This document shows positions 1 through 9,662 of a stretch of 64,000 bases of DNA, piece by piece. Position numbers and translations under genes: made by a program. The DNA lies in NCBI RefSeq assembly GCF_033439725.1, contig NW_026944383.1:5890001-5954000 (forward strand). The letters run 5' to 3'. The notes below the pieces were generated by a model. The model saw nothing but the letters and a program-made list of their open reading frames with translations. It was not told the DNA's origin and ran no database searches. This DNA is from Neurospora tetraspora. Taxonomy: Eukaryota; Ascomycota; Sordariomycetes; Sordariales; Sordariaceae. How positions within the stretch are numbered: the first letter of the stretch is position 1; each line of letters starts with the position of its first letter.

Positions 1-528
1 GTCGAACTCTGCGACCTAGGCTGCGGCTACCTCGCCCCGCGTGACACCGTTCTCTACAACTCCAAGCGGGTCATGGTCGAGACCCTCGAAGGGTTCAACT
101 TGCTACCGGGGCGCTTCGACGATTGGTTCCTCTCCTGCTGCCAGTGCGGAAACTGGGAGTTGAATTTGCTGAAGGAACACCCGTCGGCGCAGGATTCGCA
201 TGTGAAAAGGAAAGTGGTTGGGTATAATTGCTGTGAACACTGCGAACGGCCGGATGAGAATAGGTGTGACTTGTGTTTCAGCCTGACGAAGTACTTGGAG
301 GCGAATTGTTGGCGGAGTGGGGAGCCGGTTCCCGGGGGTGTGAAGTGGAGGCATGAGAGGGCGAGGGTGGAGAGGAAGGAGGGGAGGGGGAGGAGTAGGG
401 GGATGAGTACGGGTATGACTGCGGCGGGGCCGTTGGCTCTGGCCGCGGTACCTGTGTCGGCGACGGGGACGGTGTTGGGGACGGTGATGGAGTTTGCTAA
501 TGGGGAGGATGAGGGGTGGGTAGGGTAG
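1..528 (+). CDS. 3' end of a Cys-rich hypothetical protein (5' end outside window)
   Basis: The reading frame is open from base 1 to a TAG at 526-528 and gives 175 residues. The central part carries paired cysteines (CCQCGN, then CCEHC about 45 residues on, then CDLC), a pattern that suggests a metal-binding or disulfide-rich fold. The C-terminal third is basic and then Ala/Gly/Val rich. GC-rich third codon positions favour this strand over a 206-codon antisense frame. I do not recognise the family. A similar Cys spacing is common in unnamed proteins of Sordariomycetes, but I cannot assign a role. Confidence 0.6.
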   Translation, partial: VELCDLGCGYLAPRDTVLYNSKRVMVETLEGFNLLPGRFDDWFLSCCQCGNWELNLLKEHPSAQDSHVKRKVVGYNCCEHCERPDENRCDLCFSLTKYLEANCWRSGEPVPGGVKWRHERARVERKEGRGRSRGMSTGMTAAGPLALAAVPVSATGTVLGTVMEFANGEDEGWVG

Positions 529-1187
529 ATGGATTGGAGAGATGCATTGGAAGAGCTCCGGAAGACACAAGGTAAACTTTCCTGTGCGCTCCTTTCTCTT
601 CCATCGCTGTTTCCTCTTTTTATACTAGATTGACCACTCAAAATGGGCAGTGACCACCCAAAACCCCATATCAACAGTTCTTGTCATTTACCTCTAGGGG
701 AATGGTTTACGAGCGTGGTTCTTTTTTGTTTACTCAATCCTAATCAGGAACTAAAAATTCAGGGGTTGGCGAATGATGGGTCAGGGGTACAATGACCATC
801 ATGGAATGACTTCGGTTTCCCAAAACAACAAGGTAAATCTATCCCGCTTTAGGACCGCACTTCGACTCAGACATGCTAGGCCAATGATACAGCATAATAC
901 TCGCTTCGTATAGGTGACACCATGGTCCTTGGTAACGGCCTTGGCGGAGGATGGTCCTTTTAGGCAAATGTCAAGTAGACAAGTGAACACGTTCCAAGTC
1001 TTCTTCAGCGGTGCTTGAGCTCACACAAAGGGTCTAGATATAAACCGTGAGAGCTCATGCCAGTTTTCTAGATATTATCCCACTCCGTTTGACTCCATTT
1101 CATCTCCGAAGCGGAGGATCGGTGAGTGTTCTCGGTCGCTAAACCTCATGAATCATGCTAACAGAACTCAGCTCAAAGTCCAAAACA
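529..1187. other. intergenic region, upstream of the SET-domain gene
   Basis: No gene is visible. A possible 5'-leader intron lies just before the SET gene: a GTGAGT donor at about 1121, a GCTAAC-like branch near 1157, and an AG near 1170. This would remove an upstream ATG at 1155. Confidence 0.4.
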
Positions 1188-2420
1188 ATGCGGTCCCTTG
1201 CCCTCTGGTCGGCCATATCAACCGCAGTCATCTCAGCATCAGAGATCAAGACGGCACCTGATGATATTCAAGTCCCAGCACCATGGACAGTCAGCCAATG
1301 CATCAAAGAATACTGCAACTTTGCCAACCCCACCATCGGCGATGGCCTCGTTCTCATTAGCACTCCCGGAAACATCGATATCCTCAACTCCTTCTCCACC
1401 CTCACCAAAACCAACTCCAAACCTCCTCCCTTCGAAGTCCGTGAAATCCCCGGCAAGGGCATTGGCCTGATCGCCAACCGAACCATCCACCGAGGCGAAG
1501 TAGTCATGCAGTACACTCCCATCTTGGTCGTCCAATTCGGGCCACACATCGACCTTTCCCCGTCCGACCGGAAGTCCTTCTACCAAGATGCTGTCAACCA
1601 GCTCCCCACCTCCCGACGGGAAGCCTTCATGGCTCAATACGGCAAAGACATCTAACACCAAGATCGACCGAAACGCCTTCCGCATGTTCATCAACGGAAA
1701 AAATCCCTATTCCGGCCATCTTGGTGTTTTTCCGGAGGTGAGCAGGTTGAATCATGATTGTAGACCGAAGTGAGTCCCCTCTTTCTCCGTTCTCTGTACG
1801 TGTACCACCAAGTTGGGAGCTGACAAACACATTACAGCCTCAACTCCCGAATCGAAAACATCACCCACACTACCACCGCCGTTCGCCCCATCTCCCCGGG
1901 AGAAGAACTCACAATCTCTTACATCGACGGCCTCCTCCCTCGCCACTCCCGCCAGGAGCGTTTGTCCGACTGGGGTTTCAACTGCACCTGTTCCCAATGT
2001 TCCCTCCCTCCCTCAGAGTCCGCCGCGTCCGACGCGCGCATTCAGGCCATCAAAGACTTGGAAGAGGAACTAGACAAGGCCGTGGGCGGCGGAGATTTGA
2101 CGACGGAGATGGGTGAAAGACTGGTGAAGTTGTATAGAGAAGAAAGGCTGGAGACCTATATCGGTCATGCGTATACCAAGGCGGCGCTGATTTATGCTAT
2201 GTTTGGGGTGGAGGAGAAGGCGAGAGAGTTTGCGCGGCTGGCGGCGGATGCAATGGCGATGGAGTTGGGTGAGAGCGCGGGGGATGTGGTGGCTATGAGG
2301 ACGTTGGCGGAGAAGCCGGGGGAGCATTGGGCTTGGGAGGTGAGGAAGGGGAGAGGGGAGAAGAGGGAGGAGGGAGAGGGGAATGGGAAGGAGGAAGAAG
2401 GAGTGAAGGATGAGCTTTAG
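1188..2420 (+). pseudogene. SET-domain protein (SMYD/SET5-like, MYND-less), with an apparent +1 frameshift
   Basis: Members of this family are lysine methyltransferases. The ATG at 1188 sits in a good fungal context (CAAAACAATG) and opens a hydrophobic, signal-like leader. The SET domain starts around residue 85. It continues through SRLNHDCRPN, the PGEELTISYID stretch, and a post-SET WGFNCTCSQC zinc motif. A 68-nt intron (GTGAGT to CAG, 1770-1837) joins HDCRP-N in frame. Before that intron the frame breaks: the first frame ends in TAA at 1653-1655 right after YGKDI, while the downstream frame resumes with NTKIDRNAFRM. Ignoring one T at 1651-1653 restores continuity. No plausible intron covers the break. 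It may be a real lesion or a sequencing or assembly error. Apart from that break, the conserved motifs are intact. A poly-Glu/Lys tail ends the protein. Confidence 0.7.
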
Positions 2421-2704
2421 AGTGTGGAGGGTCTTTGTCGCGGGGTGTATGGGGGATAGTTCCTTCCATTATTTCGTTAACCAAACTTTTGCCAATGGAC
2501 CGTGCTTTTTCTTTCTCTTGAACAGACATCTCTATTAAAAAGCATTAGTGCTCGAAAAAGGGATGAAAACCAAAACGCCCGCTATAATTCATGGGTATAA
2601 TCCTCCACTTGTATGTGTTCCGTCACGTAAATGACCAACTTCATCCCGCCGAGACCTCTCACCTAGCAACAAAGACAGCTGAGCCTAGCTGATCCTCTTC
2701 CACT

Positions 2705-3867
2705 CTACCTAGTCCTCGCAAACTGCACCTCCCTCATACCTCTATTATTCCAAACCGGCCTATCCGAGTTCGCCGCACTCTCCTCCGAGTCCCTATACCC
2801 CTTATTTCTCGCCCCATGATGTCGGTGACCCATCGTCTTCCCATTCCTATACCTCAGCGCCTGAAACACCCACCCCACAAAAGTGATCAACGAAAACCCA
2901 ACCGCCACCCAAATGAGGATCGTATACTTGGTTCCCGCCTTGGCGCTCAACCCAATATCCTCCCCGTACTTGTTCGCCTTCGAGGCAGCGATCCGGGACC
3001 CGACAGTGGCGAGGATACCGGTGATGAGAACGAGGGTGAAAGCGATGCTCGAGAGAACGGCGTTGATGATGAGGGTGGGCCGTTCCTTGCTGTTGAGGAA
3101 GAAGATGGCGAGGAGGGAGGCGAGCATGGAGAGGCCGGTGAGAGCAACATCGATGATGAGGATGATGGCGAAGGCTTTGATGACGCGGTTCAGTGTGTCG
3201 AAGGCGTTTTGGACTTCGTCGTTGAAGCCGATGTCTTCGAGGGTGAGCTTGAAGGGGCCGACGCGGAGTTCTTTGTCGAGGATGTCGGATACGTTGAAGC
3301 CTGTGAGTGCGCGTTAGTATATGCAAGGCAGGTTGTTTGGCTACGTGAAACCAAGCACTTACCGTTGGGGAAGGTCTTGATGCACTTAGCAACAGTCCTA
3401 CCGGCACCCTTGGCTGTTGGGCTAGGGCTATACTCGCCCTCACAAACTGTTCTAGCATGGAGAGAGTAGAACTCGTGGATGCCCAGCTTTTCCGCTAGCT
3501 GGTCCGCTATGTCGTTCTCAATATCGCCTAGGGCGTTCAACAGATCGTCTTTTGCGTCTCCGACGGCGCCCGTAGCGTCTTCGCAGGCCTTGCTGAGAAA
3601 ACCCAGCTTTTCACATACTCCATCTGCTGCTGAGCCAGACTGGTCACCGCTAAGTTGTTGGTTGATAAGGTTCTGTCCAAGAGTTGACGTGTTGAACTGG
3701 AAATTGTTAGATATCTGGAAGTACCACAGATATAGGGGTTAACTTGCTGTGACGATATCGTAGCTCTCCATGAAGCCTTTGCTAGAACCGGCAATAAGGG
3801 CCAGTAATACTAGCACAAAGGCTACTATGGAGGCTATTATGGGTACAAACGTCGAAGGATGTCGCAT
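2705..3867 (-). CDS. SUR7/PalI-family plasma-membrane protein
   Basis: The predicted protein has 349 residues from three exons: 3867-3748, 3696-3363 and 3300-2705. It starts MRHPSTF and runs straight into a first membrane segment (residues 8-28). A long extracellular loop with Cys residues follows, including the FNTSTLGQNL stretch typical of the SUR7/Rim9 family. Three more membrane segments lie in the C-terminal half, and a basic cytoplasmic tail ends the protein. Family members organise eisosome or MCC plasma-membrane domains or assist pH sensing. Intron 2 (3301-3362) is a standard GTAAGT/ACTAAC/CAG intron. Intron 1 (3697-3747) has no in-phase GT donor. A GC-AG intron with a GCAAGT donor gives a perfect phase-0 join, VT/FNTS. 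Confidence 0.8.
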
Positions 3868-4735
3868 GATCACGGCCTATGGTGTTGGTTTTCTGCTGGT
3901 GGAAAGGGAGGTTTGCAAGGGAAACGTTGACGACGACAGATATAAGTGCTCAGTAGTAAACGTAATTAGATGTCCCCATTCAGTGGATGAACCACACCAA
4001 GGACGTTGACACTGCGGTTATGACCCAGAACTGTGTTGGACAAAGCTGGCTCAAGACGGAAGCGCGACGCATGTTGGGACACTGTCGACATTATATTCAA
4101 TGCTAAAGGTGTTGTTAAAGGGAGCGGCAGCATCGTCATCCTTGTGAGTGATCATCTTTTTTGACGCCTAACCATTACATGAGGCCAACAATGCCATGAT
4201 ATGTCCCATGTTATGTATCGCTACAAACCACTTCCGACAAGGAAAGGTCAACCTTTCAGGTTGATGGTTTCAGGATCGACCGCTGAGACATAGGAAGGAC
4301 CCTACCAATCGACCCTTGGTGAAGCGCCAGGCGTACGTCATAGTCTGGATTGCCGGCGGTACAGGGGTCTGTAGTGGTTGAGAAGCAATTGTTGGTGTGG
4401 TTGACGTTTGCCACCAATGACACCCGGGCAAGCGAGCTTCAGGCATTTGGACCCTGACACGACTCAACACCACCAGATAACTCTTGTCGAAACGAGAATA
4501 GAAACATTCGGTATTCAAACATGGGGCGACATGGCCGAAAAGGATGTCTGGCTCGCAACCTGCCTCCATATGTTCCCTCAAAGGCCCCGTCCCGTTGCTC
4601 GTATTTTGCTGATTGACATAGCAGACAAGAAAACCATATGCGAATATGAGAAGGCTTATGTTTGTTCGTCGGCTACTGTGCCAGTCAACTCGCAACCGTT
4701 TTGTACTTGTATGGTAGTCGTTTCTGCTAGAGGCG
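3868..4735. other. intergenic region
   Basis: This is the promoter side of the SUR7-family gene and the 3' flank of the kinase-like gene. Overlapping open frames exist on both strands (4270-4773 minus, 4408-4818 plus), but neither shows a recognisable domain. I see no gene here. Confidence 0.4.
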
Positions 4736-5760
4736 TTACGGCTGGTCGTGATCTGGTTCCGTGTCATAATCAAGGCGGTCGACCAAGGACTGTAGCTCAG
4801 CTATCAAGACGTCTCTGAATATCTTGTTCCTGTGCATGGCTGACAGCAAGACGTGATACTTGAGGGCGTATACGGCGTTTCTAGCGTCGAAATCGGCCTC
4901 AGGTTCGGAGACAGGCACCCTCTTTTGATACTCGTGTACACACGGATAGCCAAGTTTGTAGCGAGGGTTCCTACAGATAGCTAGATCGGCTACGGTGTCT
5001 GTCAGTTCCTTGATCCGTGGAGCTGCAGTATCAACCACATACCTTCATTATGGCCCCAATAAGCGCAAGCGTCAAACATACACAGCTCGTCAGTGTCTGC
5101 CCTTGGCTTGATGTTTCCCGGCCAAAGGTCAGAGTGGATGAGACAAGGAGTAATGGACCTTCCATCAACTTCCAGAGGCCTTAAGTATCTGGGAATCACC
5201 TTCTCTAGGTATGCTGTCCGAAGGACGGATACCTCCTCGTTGCGGCCATTAACTCTCTCTTCTTGGTTGAACAGGCTCTTCATTTGCTGGGTCCAGAAGC
5301 TCTCCCACGAAGCATTCCAGCTGTTGTCGACGGGGACATCGGCCAGATGTGTGGTCGTTGGTAAACCAAATTTCCCAGTCGGTGACCAACCCATGCTGTT
5401 CAGGTGTAGATCAGATACAGCAGCGGCCCAGGAAGAAGGGCAAGGGAGCTTGTTATCCCGCATCTTGATAAACTCGGACAGGTAGAAGTGCGTGTTCGGT
5501 GAGTTGACATATGCCCCTTGTGCGATCGGACGAGGAACGCGTGTCGGGATGAAGGCAAAGAGAGCCATGTCGGCTTCGAAGCTTCCCTTCATTATTGCTC
5601 CCGCTGTCTTCCCGCAAGCTGCCTATGCATCGCTATGTCAGCGTCTGGAGAGGAAGCGGGTAGTGGACCAGACAACCTTCTGAAACAGGTATGCTTTCGT
5701 CCCATCTGGCAAGCGAATCGTGATCCTCGATGTTGTCGCCCAAGAGCTCTTGCCAACCAT
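4736..5760 (-). CDS. Fructosamine/ketosamine-3-kinase-like protein, 5' end possibly damaged
   Basis: Fructosamine-3-kinases phosphorylate ketoamines on glycated proteins and share the APH/protein-kinase fold. Exons read 5760-5677, 5622-5043 and 4989-4736, giving 305 residues from the internal ATG. Visible motifs are GKSSWATTSRI (nucleotide-binding lobe), MKGSFEADMALF, the catalytic HSDLWPGN loop, and FDACAYWGHNEADL with the metal-binding Asp. Intron 5623-5676 uses a weak GTTGTC donor; intron 4990-5042 has GTATGT and a CTGAC branch. The same frame continues upstream with family-like sequence (DEISALPPNS), but an in-frame TGA lies at 5821-5823 and no ATG precedes it, only GTG at 5869-5871. The N-terminal ~35 residues are therefore lost or need an unseen exon. 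Confidence 0.65.
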
Positions 5761-5889
5761 TTCTTTGACTGATACAACTTGGCTGTTGGGTGGAAGCGCT
5801 GATATCTCGTCAGTTGGTCCTCAGGCGGTGTCTTTGACCTTTCCCAACGGCCCTTCTCTCGTGATGCGCACCTGTTATGACTGCCGGGT

Positions 5890-6890
5890 CAAGCGCTGCC
5901 ACCGTTAAGTTGCGCGCTATCCCTCATGCTGTTGGTGTTGTACGTCCTTTGCTGTCGAGTTCTTTTGCTGTGATGGGTCCAGATGAGGACGAAATGTCTA
6001 TTGAATCGCCCATGACGTTGTATAGACAAGATTCGAAGCCAGTGAGGAGTTCGAAGGATGGGGTTGGTATGTCGGCTTGAACAGTCTTTGGGCAGTGTCC
6101 TCTTGATCTCGTTGGTCCCAATTGTGCTCGTGGAGTTCCGATACCGTGCCACACATCACCAACAGCTTCCATTCACCCCGCGTCCCCTCAATCAATAGTC
6201 GCCGACGCCTATCCGTTCGGTATCCCTTCAAGAAGCCGCACTGTAGCAACCGCTGGGCGGCTCGGGTCGAAGGCCCAGTTGGGGTTGGGGTCGCTTCCTT
6301 GCATGGTATATTTGTAGTCTACTGTGCAGGGCCGACAATCCCGACATCGAATGAGGGCGGCCGTGGTGCCAGAGAAGTTGGGAGATATATTTCAGGGCAG
6401 GAATAACGTGTTGCTGCCATTTCGTGTAGCTCCCGTTTCCCTCCCGGCGTCCTAAAGTTGTTATGTCATGGTAGTCTGTTGACTTCGCTCTTTCCAAAAG
6501 TAAATGGGAGAGTTGTTGGAGGAATTCGATGTCAGGGAGGAAGGAGCTTGAAGTTGGTAGGTTCATTGCATGTCAACATGTGGTTGTGTCCTGTACCCCG
6601 CAATGCCCCTGTTTGCCTCTACTTTGCAGATGTTAGTGTGAGAGTGTCAGGATGCATATATACTAACAGTTGGTTCGAACGTCACTCAGTCCCCAGCACC
6701 ATCTCCATCTTCTTGTTGGTGCCGAAAGCAAACATTGTTGGGAGTCACCTTGTTGGGCGAAACCAGATGGCCTAGACCGATTCCTCACAACTACCAGCTG
6801 TTTCTGCTTTGAGCAATGGCATTCGCCTCGGAATGTCTGGTTATACCTGTACCCAAAGACCACTCGGCCGCGACTCCCTCGACTAGCCAT
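5890..6890 (-). pseudogene. Decayed or unresolved coding stretch
   Basis: Several short minus-strand stretches look protein-coding but lie in different frames with no convincing introns joining them. They include MNLPTSSSFLPDIEFLQQL (about 6566-6500), an IRCRDCRPC Cys motif followed by DPNPNWAFDPSRPAV (about 6345-6250), and PTPSFELLTGFESCLYNVM (about 6075-6010). A further ATG frame starts at 6890. The Cys motif resembles small fungal proteins with C-x2-C-x2-C spacing, but I cannot name the family. A multi-intron gene is possible. Decay fits better because stops interrupt each segment within 40 to 110 codons. Confidence 0.35.
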
Positions 6891-7223
6891 TAGAACATCG
6901 GAAGCCTCCAGCTAATCAACTTCATCTTTGTAACAACCGCCCGTACAGACGGGAACCTCCCGTGGTGGTGCCGGCGAGGTCGGACAACCCAGTTTGCTTT
7001 CATCCAAGTCCGGCCTAAGTACCTACCGCTTTTCCTATCCCGCTCCTGGGGCAAGAATATACCTCCGCTGCCCCGCTCAAGGTCGCAGTGTTCACAATGT
7101 CTCCCCGAGTCGACAATTGCAGGTTTTCTCGCCGGTCCATCTTGACTTGACCATTGCCTCTACACCGGCCGCCACGAAATCGTCTCAGATCTGGGAACGG
7201 ATCGACGCCGCTAGCAAACGAAG
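6891..7223. other. promoter region of the MFS gene
   Basis: No coding sequence is supported. The MFS ATG at 7224 follows AACGAAG, with C-rich leader sequence upstream. Confidence 0.35.
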
Positions 7224-9191
7224 ATGTCGACGCCACCACTCGGAACAAAACCGCCTTTGACTACCGTCAATGAGTGTCTGGAGATAATAGCCAGCGTCGC
7301 AGTCTATAACCCGGTGGTAGACCCTGGCTCTCCCGAGAAGGACGAAGCCACCACAGCAGGAGCTCTTCCAAAACTATCCTCAACAGAACTATCACCCCCG
7401 TTTTCCGTGTTCACTACAGCCGAGAAAAAATGGATCAGCTACACTGCCTCCTTCGGGGCCATGTTTTCGACGCTGAGCAGCTACATCTACTTCCCGGCTC
7501 TGGTTCCAATGGCAAATGATCTGGGTGTATCCGTCTCGCTGATCAACCTCACGGTCACCTCTTATCTGATCGTTGCAGGCATCGCGCCGGCGTTCATGGG
7601 AGATATTGCTGATCAAGGAGGACGAAGGCCGGCGTATATCCTCATGTTCATTTTGGTTGCGGCGTCCAATGTCGGGCTGGCGTTGCAGAACTCTTATGCT
7701 GCGTTATTCGTGTTGAGGATGGTTCAAAGTGCTGGGGCTTCTGGTGAGTGATCACCGGGTATACAGTTGGTTAGTAACGATGCTGACGAAATAGGATCCT
7801 ACGGGGCTGCATATGGAATCATTGCTGATATAACGACTGTCGCGGAGCGTGGTTCCTTTGTGGGCTCGCTGATATTGTTGTTCGTTCCCATCATCACGAT
7901 GTTAACATGTCCGTCTGAGCGCTGATGAACGTGTTCTTTGTAGTACCAACGCCGCCCCTAGCTTCGGTCCGGTCATCGCCGGCGTGCTTGCCCAGAAGCT
8001 CGGCTGGCGATGGATCTTTTGGTTTCTGGTCATCATGACCGGAACATATCTGGTCCTTGTCATCCTGCTGATGCCGGAGACCCAGAGAAAGGTCGTTGGA
8101 AATGGTAGCATCCCGCCAAGAGACATCCACAAGAGCCTCTTCGAGACGTTTTCCCGAAAGCGAAGAGTCAGGCATGCAAATAATGATGGGCATGTGGAAG
8201 CTCAAGTTGTGCAACTCACAGAAACCAAGAAGGCGAAGAAGTGCCATATCCCGAACCCCTTCACATGCATACCGATGCTGTTCCTCAAGGGTAACCTGGT
8301 CGTGATTCTGATCGGGTCGATCACATACGCGGTCAAAATGACATTGCAGACGTCATTGGCCGCTCAGTGCATCGATATATACGACCTGGATTATCTCCAG
8401 GCTGGGCTGATCTATCTTCCATCGGGCGTGGGCGGCGCACTCGCATCGTATACCACTGGTAAGCGTGAAGCCCCTGAGTCCGTCCTTTTTGGGCTTCAAC
8501 TGGGGTATCATGAGAGATGATCGATGTCTGACATATGCTGCTAGGCAAGTTCCTCGACAGGAACATCAAGAAGTACTCTGCCAAGGCCGGTAGGGAGGGC
8601 CAATATAAAAGGGGCGAGGATATATCCGACTTTCCCATTGAGAAAGCACGATTCGTCGGGATTTATACCCTCATCCTCGTCTCGTCGGTCGGATCTGCTG
8701 CTTATGGTGTCAGCCTGAATGAGCAAGCGGTGAATTAAGCAAATAATAACAAGCAATATCTCCAAAAACCATGCTAATCTTTCTTTTCACGGCCTCAGCA
8801 CCTCGCAGTGCCACTCGTCCTTCAGTTCCTGACAGGCGCCGCAACATCGAGCATCTTCACGGTAAGGCTTCTCCACCATAGCGACAACATAATCGCCTAG
8901 AGATTGTAGACTGACTCCCTCTGACAGCTCTGCGGAACACTCCTAACGGACCTCAACCCCAATACTTCCGCTACCGTTCAGGCATCATATAACTTGGTTC
9001 GATGCCTAGGAGCAGGTGCCGCAATTGCCTCACAACAACCGTTGGCAGATGCAGCTGGCTCCGGATGGTGTTTCGGAGTTTTTGCCATCATCATGCTGAT
9101 GGCTTTGCCGCTTTCCATGCTCATTGAGAAGCGAGGGCTGAAATGGAGAAGAGCGAAGGCGTTGAAAGAGAATCGGAAAGAAAGCATTTGA
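7224..9191 (+). CDS. MFS drug:H+ antiporter-like transporter (DHA1/QDR type)
   Basis: The predicted polytopic exporter has 543 residues from six exons: 7224-7743, 7795-7879, 7944-8458, 8545-8729, 8799-8861 and 8928-9191. After a ~70-residue cytoplasmic N terminus come membrane segments starting at WISYTASFGAMFSTL. The MFS motif A follows as GDIADQGGRRPAYI in the loop after TM2. NAAPSFGPVIAGVLAQKLGWRWIF, with the DHA1-type TM5 signature, comes later, then a long basic central loop. The C-terminal half has KFLDRNIKK and LNPNTSATVQASYNLVRC, features of the QDR/dityrosine exporter branch. The join at 7879/7944 uses a non-consensus GTTCGT donor, and 7876 is an alternative end. Substrate cannot be deduced. 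It is the same strand as the ferric-reductase gene but far enough away for its own promoter. Confidence 0.83.
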
Positions 9192-9662
9192 GGAGACGAA
9201 GACGAGATGTTGTTCTGATGTTTCCCTTCACAGAATATTCTCCCACTGCGGACGTATCTGAGCATGATGGGCCCCTTTTTGTGTAGCGCTTCTAGCGCCC
9301 GAAAAAGGGCCTGATCAGCGGTTAACGCACGCCAAGAGGTGTCAGATTATAGGTTGGCTGATTGAGCTACTACTCCGATAAGTTCGGAGCTCCAGTTTTG
9401 CCAGTTTGGTGTAGTGGTGCCAATCTGACAAGAGGCGGTTCGCTTACAAGGCTCCACAGCACCCCACAGGTAGACTCACGCTAAAATGTGCGCTAGATAT
9501 CAGATGATCAGATAAGATCCCGTCATCGCCCTTGCCTCCCACGTCCGGTGGTCCGTCTTTCCCATCCCGTTTTCACAGCCTTTCATCCGAGCTCCTCTGG
9601 CTTGTCACCTTGCATCTGCTTCAAGACAGAAACACCATTGAGCTGGTTCTCATCCCCAGCTC
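9192..9662. other. intergenic region between the MFS and reductase genes
   Basis: It holds the 3' flank of the transporter and the promoter and leader of the reductase gene. No further gene is seen. Confidence 0.35.

Noticed and set aside
54-674. 206-codon antisense frame opposite the first gene
   Set aside because: It overlaps a frame with better codon bias and paired cysteines, and reads as Ser/Pro-rich shadow sequence.
4270-4773. 167-codon minus frame overlapping the kinase-like gene's end
   Set aside because: No domain, no start context, and a competing plus-strand frame covers the same bases.
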